DNA from: Diploptera punctata | Lineage: Eukaryota; Arthropoda; Insecta; Blattodea; Blaberidae | Length of the DNA stretch: 64,000 nucleotides | Assembly (NCBI GenBank): GCA_030220185.1 | Contig: JASPKZ010001600.1 | Location: forward strand, 186,001-250,000 | Reading direction: 5' to 3' | In this document: in pieces, positions 55,640 to 64,000 of the stretch | Position numbering within the stretch: position 1 is the stretch's first letter | How the letters are laid out: each line of letters opens with the position of its first letter | Notes under the pieces: model-generated | Databases searched by the model: none | Told to the model about the DNA's origin: nothing | What the model saw: only the letters and a program-made list of their open reading frames with translations | Position numbers and translations under genes: made by a program

Positions 55640-56195
55640 CATTCGTGAATTTAGGCCATTTGTTGACCTGTTTCGGCCTCAAGAGAAACACCATCCAAAA
55701 GTTTTTTGAGTGGACGTCCTGGTCTTCTTCTTGCAGGTTGATAGCTTAACATTTGTCTGGGTATCCTACGATCTTCCATTCGATGAACATGTTGCATCCA
55801 TCTTGACTTATAATCAGAAATTTTGTTTTCTAAAGGTTCCATGTGTAATTCTTCTAAGATGTCTTCATTTTTTTTATGATCTAGTAGTGTGTATCCTGCA
55901 ATTCTCATTTCAGCAGATCTAAGTCTCTGTCTATCCTTCTGTTTCAATGTCCATACTTCGCTACCATACAAAAGAGTTGGAAGAGCCAGTGTTTTATACA
56001 CTTTTAGTCTTGAATGTTTTTGGACTAACTGTGGCTTGAAGATAGAATTTATTAGCCCTAAACCCCTTAAAAATTTTGATATTTTTGCATTTACATCCTT
56101 TTCTTCTTCATATGAGATATTGCATCCTAGATATATAAAATTATTCACCAGTTCCAAAATTTTATTACCAAGTTCAATTTTATTCTGACAGGATC
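55640..56195 (-). mobile_element. RTE-like LINE C-terminal fragment
   Basis: The complement (56157 to 55651) encodes [60 protein letters not shown] and MQHVHRMEDRRIPRQML. The frame is open for 168 codons, so it is fairly recent. It is 5' truncated within the RT thumb. Confidence 0.88.
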
Positions 56196-56629
56196 AAAAA
56201 TGATACATATTTAATAAATAATCAAATTATATTAATACAAGCAAGTTACTGGAAATAAACTAAATGTAGAAAATTAACTTGCTATCTCGCAACCTGTTTA
56301 TGATGCATATTTTCCTAGTAAGTATTCCTATGACCTCGAACTTCAGTGATATGAGCATAATCTTGATATTATATCATTAATTCTTTAACGATTCAGATTT
56401 TATTGTTTTTCAATATATACAGTAAGTAAGTTTTATTCTTTTCTCTGCTACTTTCTTTATCATATTATATGCACTTCCATGTTGATCACTAAAACCCTTG
56501 CGGTGTTGATCAGCATGTTAAATAAATAACTAAATAAAATGTATTATTATTAACATGATGTTATGTTAAAATTTGATTCTCTACCACAGATGTTTATCAA
56601 TATTTGTAACTTGTAATGGTTCAGTTGTC

Positions 56630-56960
56630 CCGTGCCGTAGCCGAGTGGTTAAGGCAGGAAGCCTTGGTGCAGAGCTACAGGACTTGCACTGGTTCGAGTC
56701 TCCATGGGGGAAGAAATTTTCTCATGGTATTTCAGCCAGTATGGGACCAGTGCCCACCCAGTAACGTGAGGCATTTGGGTAAGTAGCAACTCCAGGTTGA
56801 GGAAACCAGCTATAATGGCTGGGGGACTCGACATGCTGACCACATGTCACCCCAACACTGGCTGATGATCATCTACCTCTGTGATTGACACATGTGGATG
56901 TGAGGCCAGCAGCCGGCTGGTAGGCTAAGGGCCCTCTAGGCCTGTCGCGCCAGGAGTTGT
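56630..56960 (+). mobile_element. tRNA-derived SINE, family S7
   Basis: The head GTGCCGTAGCCGAGTGGTTA with box A-like sequence and GGTTCGAGTCTCC box B resembles a leucine/serine-type tRNA. The body GGGACCAGTGCCCACCCAGT to GGCCCTCTAGGCCTGTCGCG is repeat-like. A TAATGGTTCAGTT duplication (about 56615-56628 and 56962-56974) flanks it. Confidence 0.78.
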
Positions 56961-57091
56961 TGTAATGGTTCAGTTGGTGGTTGATCCAACAAGTAGAAAA
57001 TGTGAACAGAAATTGGAATCTTCATCATATATTTTGTTTGATGCTCAAGTTTAAGTCATTTAAGACATAGGTATGTTGGGAACTGAGATAA

Positions 57092-57725
57092 TTGAATTAT
57101 TGTAAATCTACCAAAAAAAGATGGGAAAAACAAACAGAAGAGAACATAAGATTTAAAAAATTCACTTACCATCCTTTAAAATACCACAAGTTCCAGAAAA
57201 TTTTCAATAAGTTTAACATTCGTTTGGCCCCAAAGAATGAATACAGCCTGAACAAGATAATCAAAACCAACAAAAATGAAAAAATTGGAGAAGAATATAA
57301 ATCAGGAATAAATCAGATCAAATGTCAGGATTGCGACAAAATCTATATAGGAAAAACAATAAGAAATTTAAAAACCAGATTGAAGGAACACCTTAGAAAT
57401 GTAAAAAAGGGTGAAGTGGACAAGTCAGCTGTAGCACCTCATGCTTGGTCTGAAAAACATTTAATTGATACAGAAGCTAGCCTAATCAAACACACAGATA
57501 AACTAAAGGAACTCACAGTCTGGGAAAAAAATCTACATCCAAAAAAACAAGAAAGATAAACTCATGAATTTTGAAACTCCCGCAAATTTTGACCTGATCC
57601 AGAGGTTCATCGGTCCACCCATAGAAGTAAGAAGAAAACCGCCAAGAAACGACATAACACCGATCGACCAGAGGCTACTGACAATGGAGATAAGCTCCGA
57701 AACTGCAGTATAGAAGAAAAAGGAT
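57092..57725 (+). pseudogene. PLE GIY-YIG endonuclease, one frameshift
   Basis: 57092-57559 encodes [35 protein letters not shown], a [20 protein letters not shown] core (GIY changed to GIN) and ELTVWEKN. An extra A near 57530 shifts the frame. The rest (MNFETPANFDLIQRFIG to SSETAV and a TAG at 57711) is readable in another frame. The stop lies inside the hammerhead, so gene end and ribozyme overlap. Confidence 0.85.
57675..57713 (+). ncRNA. Hammerhead ribozyme candidate with core mutation
   Basis: CTA/TAG helix I, CTGACAA (57678-57684, the conserved G8 changed to A), helix II GGAG/CTCC, GAAAC (57699-57703), ACTGCAGT, GTA (57708-57710). It should be inactive if G8 is required. Confidence 0.6.
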
Positions 57726-58224
57726 ATGAGGTGCGGTAATAAAAACATTAATTTAATTCTTAAATTAAACCTCATAGTATTCTTTCCCTGTGAAAGTTAA
57801 ATATACAATAGTCCTGTATGGACTCTCTGATGTAGTTATCTCAAAATTTGCCATCTAATTTTTATCAACCACATGATAAGCTCACTGCTACTGTATCTTA
57901 CAAACATAACCTTAAGAACAAGAAGAATTGTGTGAGTAAAGAACAAGTTTTCTATATTTATAAGATTGCTGCTATTATGAATAACAAAGTATTTATCCAA
58001 GGACACATAATATAGTGCCACTTTACTAATCAGTGAAATTAAGACCTATCAGCAGCTGATAAATAATCAATGACTTCAGATGTAACATTTGTCCTCCAGT
58101 CCTATATTGGATCTGCTGAACATTTTCCTACCTTGTGTTTTGTATCCCTGTATGTATGTATATGTGTGTATCAAAATTTAACCGAAGAAATTTTTCTGGA
58201 TGTAGATATATTACAGACAAGTAA

Positions 58225-58665
58225 TATGAAATAGGGATTTAAAACAAAATTCTCTTTACCTCACCTCATATCCTGTCTTGTAATAAGACCAGTTTCATAA
58301 CTTGGTGGTTACATCTTCATTAGTTACATGACTGATGTTTTGTTGTCCAGAAGTATCGCTTCTTACTTATCTTTGGTGGACAGATGAACCTCCCTATCAA
58401 ATCAACTTCTTGCGAATTTAAAAATTAATTAATTTTTCTTTTTTAGTTTTTTGAGTTAGATTTTTTCTCAAAAAAAAAAAGGAAAATCCACATTCAAGAA
58501 ACCAAGAAAGAAAAATTGTTGAATTTTTAAATTTCCAGGAAAGTTGAACCACCAAGGTTATGAAACCTGTCTAATCAGAAGACAGGATATGAGGTGAGGT
58601 AAAAATAATTTTATTTTAAATTTTAAATTAAACCTCAGTGATTTTTCTATAATAGTTCAATAAAT
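58225..58665 (-). mobile_element. PLE-derived foldback element with right tail
   Basis: Arms (TTACCTCACCTCATATCCTG, CTTGTAATAAGACCAGTTTC and complements) are inverted around 58460. Remnants of WEKIHIQETKKEKLL coding lie in both arms. The tail CCTCAGTGATTTTTCTATAA is at the right. Confidence 0.78.
58284..58326 (-). ncRNA. Hammerhead ribozyme candidate
   Basis: Minus strand: helix I TAA/TTA, CTAATGA (one mismatch, G5), helix II GTAAC/GTTAT, GAAAC (58292-58296), ACTGGT (self-pairing with wobble), GTC (58287-58289). Confidence 0.5.
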
Positions 58666-58714
58666 AGGAAGTCACAGTCAAAAAATGTTTGATTTATTAG
58701 CTATTGAATTTCCC

Positions 58715-58785
58715 ATAAGGGAAAATTTTCTATAGGATCGTAACAGGCCCTGGCCTAATACTTGGAAGGAAGAAGAAGAAATTTA
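58715..58785 (+). mobile_element. RTE-like LINE, last 70 bp
   Basis: GGGAAAATTTTCTATAGGAT, CGTAACAGGCCCTGGCCTAA and GGAAGGAAGAAGAAG are the 3' end only. It is the most truncated copy of the family. Confidence 0.85.
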
Positions 58786-58994
58786 TACAGAGTTATTTAT
58801 AAGTGATATCTTTTTGAAGTTCTAACCATTAGTAGTTCAATACCAATAGCAGACACAGTTAAGTCACTTACAATCAATGGAAACAATTTTTCTAACTTTA
58901 CACCTGATACGTGCTATGATGTGCTTATATATTTTGTCATTAGGGGTCAGTCAATAATGTAAACAACAAAATAGCCAACATTTTCTAAGATCAG

Positions 58995-61935
58995 ACAACT
59001 TCTTCTTCTTCTACTACAAGGTTTAGGCTATGCAGCCTGTTCCGGCGAAGTTAAAAGTAGAGTCCATCTTCTATGTGGTCGGCCAACATCTCTTGTTCCT
59101 CTGGGATTATACAGGAAGGTTCTTTTTGGTATTCTTTCGTTGTTCATTCTCATTAAGTGTTCTGTCCATTTTTTATTATTTTCGCTGATTTTATCTTCAA
59201 TTTTATATATATTTAATTCTTCTCGTATAGTTTCATTCCTTATTCTATCCGCTCTTGTGCATCCTTTCACATTACGTAAAAACAGCATTTCCGCAGTCTG
59301 TATCCTGCGTTTATCCCTTGATTTCATTATCCAATTTTCACTTCCATACAACAACAAAGGAACAGCCATTGTTTTATATAATTTAAGTTTCGTATCTTTC
59401 CTTGTTTTCCGACCTAAGGTTATTTTTATGGTTCCACAAATAGCCTGAAATTTATTTACTTTATTTTCTATATCTTTATTTTCTCTATAAGTTATATCAC
59501 ATCCTAAATATTGGAAATGTGATACTTGTTCTATTATTTTGTTATCCAGTACAATTTTTGATCTAATTCCATATTTACCAATAAATGCCATTACTTTTGA
59601 CTTATTTATTGATATTTTACAATTATATCTATTGGCTATTAATTTAAATTTATATGCTAACATTTGGAGCTCATTTTCAGATTCTGCTAAAAGTACAACA
59701 TCGTCAGCGAATAATAAAGCATTTATTTTATCTTTATTATCAATTAATATTCCTTCATTAGTTAAAACCTTCTTCCATTCTTTTAGGATATCGTCCATAT
59801 AAATATTAAATAATATAGGTGAGAGTGAACACCCTTGTCGTACTCCTTGGTTTATTTGAAAAAATGTCTTATTTTTCATCAACTGAGGGTCAATACAAAT
59901 ATTTGTTCCATAGTACAAGCTCTTAACAGTTTCTATAATCTGAATAGGGAGGCCTTTTTCTTTTAGGATATTCCACAATATTTCCCTGTTTACTCGATCA
60001 AATGCTTTATCTAAGTCTATAAATAACAAATGTGTTTCTAGGTTCTTTTCTTGTCTTTTGTTTATTATCTGATTCAGGGCAAATACTCCATCGGTACAAG
60101 ATCTTCCTTTTCGGAACCCGTTTTGTTCTTCTGCTAGTGTTACTTCAGTAATTCGTTGTATTCGTTTTGCTATTATTCTAGCATAGATTTTATATCCACT
60201 ATTTAGGAGGGTAATGCCTCTGTAATTAGATGGTTTCTTTCTCCTTTCTTGTAAATTGGTTTACTAAACCTTGCCTTCATGTTGCTGGTATATTATGATT
60301 CTCCCAACACAGATTAAGAAAATTCAAGAATCTTAATTTAAAGAATATATCTGCATATTTAATTAGTTCTGAATTGATGTCATCTGGTCCGCTAGCTTTT
60401 CTATTATTTGTTAATTTGAGCGATTCTTCCAGTTCTTCCATTTGTATTTTATCTACTTTCAAATTCTCACATTTTGGTTCTTCTTCGTTTTCATTCTCGT
60501 TGTACCACAGGTCTCTGAAATATTCTATCCAATGTTCTTCTGATATTGATGTAGGTATATATGCAGCTTCTTTTTCTGATTTATTTAAATACTTAATTGT
60601 TCTATAAGCAGTCCATTGTCATCCATGTAGATCATGTTCTAGATTAGATACATATCGTTCCCAACTGTCTTGGTGGGATTTCCTAACAATTTTCTTTGCT
60701 TCCTTTCTTTTGTTATAATATATTTTTTTTGTTTCTTCAGTTTTCTTTTGTAAATATTGTAAATATGCTTTCTTCTTTTCCTCTATAACTGTTTTAATTT
60801 CATCATTCCATATTCTTAATCCTCTCTTCTTACAATTTTTCCTTCTTAATCCTAGAACTTCATATGCTGCTTTCTTTAGAGCCCAATCGATGTTGCTCCA
60901 TTCTTCTTCTATATTATTATTTATTTCTCGCTGTAATATATATTGAGATAATCTCTTTGCATACAACTTTCTTGTACTTTCTTCTTGTAATAAATTCACT
61001 TTATATGTTTCTTCATTGTAAATTTTTCTTGTTGTTGGGTTTCCTCCATCTTTCTAATAATTTTATATTACATGTCAAGAGAAAATGATCTGTTCCTACA
61101 TCGAAACGTCTATATACTCTTACATCTGTGACCCAGGGTATCAATTTTCTGTTTACCAAGGAATAATCAATAATTGATCTTAATCCTCTAGCCGATCAGG
61201 TGTACTTATGTATTTCTTTCTTTCTAAAATAGGTATTAGTAATTCTGTATCCATTGAATATTGCAAATTTTCAAAGTTCTTTTCCACTATCATTTTCTAT
61301 TGTTTCTCCAGGTATAGGATGGCACCCTATTCTTCCATTACAATCACCTCCAATAACTATATAATCATTTTTATTTATTTTATTCACTACTTTTTGAAGT
61401 TCTTTATAAAATTTTTCAATTTTTTTCTTTTTTTCCCTTGTTCTGGTGCATATATACCTATTATTGTCATATTTCCTCTTTGTATTTTAAACCTGACAAT
61501 AATTATTCTTTCTGATATAAAAGAATAGCTATGTATTTTTTTCCTCCAAATGGGGTCTATCATTATAGCTACTCCAGCTGATGCACGTTGTTGTCTTTCT
61601 ACACCATGATATACAAGGAGGTGATCTTCTATATCCTGTGTCCCTTTCAACTTTTTCTTTGTTTCTGTTAAGAGCATTATATTTGCCTTTTTCTTTTTCA
61701 TTTCATATAAAACTTCTGTCTGTTTATTATTTAACCCTCTTATATTCCATGTTGCCAATAGCAAATTATTCTTTATCATTGTCCTTTCTTTGCCTGGTCC
61801 ATCATCAGAGTTTCCGTCCGGCTTTCTCCTTCGCTTTTTAGTAATAGAAAATTCATCTGGCCGCCTTACAAGGGCTGCGCAGATATAGTTGGGTGGTGGG
61901 ATTGCCACCTTACAGCCTCCCAACTTGCTTCAGCT
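58995..61935 (-). mobile_element. RTE-like LINE, near full length (about 2.9 kb)
   Basis: The 3' end GAACAGGCTGCATAGCCTAA with AGAAGAAGAAGAAG lies at 58995. The 5' start with MGGCKVAIPPPNYICAAL lies at 61923. It holds the APE endonuclease, linker and RT in one strand. Its right (5') end abuts a PLE-derived foldback at 61945. No target duplication was found. Confidence 0.9.
59028..61923 (-). pseudogene. RTE-type polyprotein (APE endonuclease plus reverse transcriptase), frameshifted
   Basis: 61923-61387: endonuclease with LLATWNIRGLNN, the MLLTET catalytic Glu box and ASAGVAIMID. 60999-60619: linker with KRGLRIWNDEIKTVIEEKKK. 60462-60277: NRKASGPDDINSELIKY. 60029-59028: RT with FIDLDKAFDRV, GVRQGCSLSPILFNIYMDDI, the catalytic LLFADDVVLLAES, FQYLGCDITY, LLLYGSENWIMK, and the C-terminal RIPKRTFLY and DVGRPHRRW. 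A frame change between 60277 and 60029 and stops or shifts near 61040-61380 break it. In intact elements this enzyme nicks DNA and primes cDNA synthesis from its own 3' tail. Confidence 0.9.
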
Positions 61936-61944
61936 TTGTTTTTA

Positions 61945-62105
61945 GGGTGCTTCATACCTCTCCTCATATCCAATCTTCTAAGTAGTGTGAGCTACTTTCT
62001 AAGTAGTGTGAGCTACTTAGAAGATTGGATATGAGGAGAGGTATGAAGCATTTTAATTTAATCTTAAATTAAACCTCATAGTGATTTCTTCCTATAAAAG
62101 TTCAA
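61945..62105 (+). mobile_element. Minimal PLE-derived foldback element
   Basis: GCTTCATACCTCTCCTCATA and TCCAATCTTCTAAGTAG are mirrored at 62010-62050 around an internal repeat (TGTGAGCTACTTTCTAAGTA). The tail CCTCATAGTGATTTCTTCCT is at the right. There is no hammerhead core. Confidence 0.75.
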
Positions 62106-62149
62106 CTTTGTGTGGTTTACAATTTGGTAAATATAAATTTGTTTTAACT

Positions 62150-62480
62150 GAGCACCTAAGACAAAACAATTTTATGGTACAAGTCATACTATTTCAGGTG
62201 ATGCACCTCTTCTTTGATATTCTCCATGGTCACCTGACTTAACCCCATGCAATTTTTTTATGGGGTTACATTGAAGAACATGTATAGTGTATTTACTTCC
62301 AATGCTCCGGACTTAGCAGAACTCTAAGAAAGGATTCATCAATATTGACCATAGGATGTTGGAACAGACGTGGTATGAACTGATATGCGGGATTGAGGTC
62401 TGTTGCATCAACTATAAGTATATCAAGCACAGTGTGCGGCTCGTGAATTCTAGGCTAAGTGTGATCAAAATAAACATAAA
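62150..62480 (+). pseudogene. DUF4817/mariner-type transposase C-terminal relic
   Basis: SPWSPDLTPCNFFLWGYIEE is the third catalytic-residue region of mariner-superfamily transposases. A degraded RI..Y..D..W.E(T/L) C-terminus follows through stops. It could be the missing catalytic half of an element like 810-1481, but the ends are not visible. Confidence 0.65.
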
Positions 62481-63799
62481 CTGATGTCTTATATGGTATG
62501 TCTGTATATCCAGTTTTTGATATGCTATCAATTGGTCTGAAAAAATAAGCCATCCCAGGTATAAATCATACCCCTAAAATTTGAGGATAAAAAAAATTAA
62601 GTTTGGCATCAAAACAAACTGCACCCGAAATGAGGGAAGAAAATTATCATAAGTAATGCCACGAGCAATTTCCCAATTTATCTAGAGAATTTGGAAATCA
62701 AGAATGGCATTTGTTAGGACTATTTAACGAATAAAATTAAGCTGTTTACTCACAAATCATTATTTAAATATTGTTATTTTAAAATATTTATATATTTAAT
62801 GTAAACAGCGATGTTTGAAAACAAATGAGAAACGATAGGTACGCTTCATCTGCTTCTTTTGATTATCACTGCAACCAGATCATACTATTTATTGCCAAAG
62901 GAATGCAATATTGTAAGAATGCTCTCTAGTGGAGAAAAAATGAAACACATCAAACTGTATATTAATTCATTTCTGATGTCGTATGATGTAAATATGACAA
63001 TTATATTTTTCTGGATTGTTACCTGGGAAAAAATACATTTAAGAAAGTGCAAACAATGGTTTCTTTTTTGGTGGTATAATCAATTGCTACAAATGTTTTT
63101 ATATTAACTCCCGCATGCGGCATGTGTTGACATTCATGCAGTATATATACAATCTGGTAGCCGTATTTCTAACGGGCTCAATCACTGCAAAATAATGGTC
63201 AGACCTGTTCAGAATATTAAAAAGGAGGAGCTTTCTTTAATATGGTAAATATAACACTGATAAATATTTCGTGAAACACGACTCTGATTGGTTGTAAAAC
63301 AGAAATCATTGAAACGTGATTGGTCATTGACTCCCATTTGGGGCATGAGTTAAATAGTCACAAACATTTATTTTAAATTATTGTATTATGCTGTAGAACT
63401 TAAATTTTAACACAAGACTATAGATAGAATTGAGCTCGAATGCCTACTTGGTATATCCAAGCATCCGTACTATATATCTTTGTGCAAAGTTGCCAATTCA
63501 CGATCAGTACAGAGCTAGCCCCAAAAGCAACAGAAGAAGACAATGATGATGGAAGAAGGCACAGAAAAGAGCTGCTAGTGTTTACCAAAATTTAGTGCTA
63601 AATTGAATTATGGCTATGCCTTTCCAGGCATGGTCAATCCATTCTCTTGTCATAGAATTACATCAATATCTAGACTGATGTGTATACATACGCTTTTCAG
63701 ACTTATTTCCATGATATTAGAGTAAAGCATAGCTTTCCAGACTCTATGGGATCTGTCATTGTAAGTGTTCCATGTACTGTAGGCCTATATATGTAATAC
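62481..63799. other. Intergenic, no supported feature
   Basis: The frame at 62859-63107 (82 codons) has no motif. No repeat boundaries were recognised. Confidence 0.4.
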
Positions 63800-63925
63800 A
63801 TGCAGCCGACATATACACCTTAGCATAGTTGGTTAAGGCAAACACACTAAAAGCTGGAAGGTCTAGAATCTCCGACTACCCCAAGGCCCTCTTAGGACCT
63901 ACAGTGTAAATCACTTTACTTTATA
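63800..63925 (+). mobile_element. tRNA-derived SINE, family S5, internally deleted
   Basis: The head (CACCTTAGCATAGTTGGTTA, then a poor B box) passes directly to the tail CCCCAAGGCCCTCTTAGGAC with AAATCACTTTACTTTA. The central body of 23387-23692 is missing. Confidence 0.65.
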
Positions 63926-64000
63926 TAATACGACATATAATAAAAATCAATAAGTAAATAATAAGCTGAACTAAATAAAATCTAGTATTGAATATTTGGA

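Larger units (their letters stand above)
57085..57800 (+). mobile_element. Penelope-like element, 5' truncated, GIY-YIG and 3' end
   Basis: It runs from a truncated RT/EN linker through GIY-YIG to a hammerhead core and the tail CCTCATAGTATTCTTTCCCT at the right. Unlike most relatives it is a single copy, not a palindrome. Confidence 0.88.

Noticed and set aside
59140..59802. Plus-strand hydrophobic frames
   Set aside because: They are antisense to the LINE reverse transcriptase, which has all the expected motifs.

Overview
This is an insect-like nuclear genome window. It is AT-rich and packed with transposable elements, and it carries one recognisable host gene with large introns. The intron/exon structure, tRNA-derived SINEs, LINE relics, Tc1 and DUF4817-type transposons and abundant Penelope-like elements (PLEs) fit a large-genome, perhaps hemimetabolous, insect. 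I cannot name the species.

The host gene is the PITSLRE kinase CDK11 on the + strand. Twelve exons (4047-4174 to 40973-41056) keep perfect phase across every junction and give 652 codons plus stop. They run from a charged, serine-rich N-terminal region through a complete kinase domain to the C-terminus. The 5' exons lie upstream of the window. A polyadenylation signal follows at 41153. About 35 kb of the 37 kb gene segment is intron, mostly filled with mobile DNA.

The dominant theme is one superfamily of PLE-derived elements with GIY-YIG endonuclease remnants, inverted-repeat architecture, a short tail at one end only (consensus near CCTCATARTGTTACTTCCTA) and 12-14 bp target duplications. 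Many arms carry a match to the minimal hammerhead ribozyme core: a 3-bp helix I, CUGANGA, helix II, GAAA, then a self-complementary helix III strand. Helix III sequence differs between families but stays palindromic. The largest example, 25211-29962, is a PLE palindrome interrupted by a second PLE, itself interrupted by a third.

Other intron content: tRNA-like elements arranged as direct or inverted pairs (12.3-13.8, 16.4-17.2, 21.3, 31.5-31.9, 43.4-43.8 kb), several SINE families, a solo LTR (14751-15203), two copies of an unclassified 0.58-kb element (8.3 and 24.5 kb), a decayed Tc1 transposon (35271-36775) and many 3'-end LINE fragments. Downstream of CDK11 (41.2-64 kb) there is no convincing host gene. 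That part is mostly LINE copies (47.6-50.0, 50.5-51.4, 52.0-54.1, 55.6-56.2, 59.0-61.9 kb), PLE pieces and a long ATT microsatellite.
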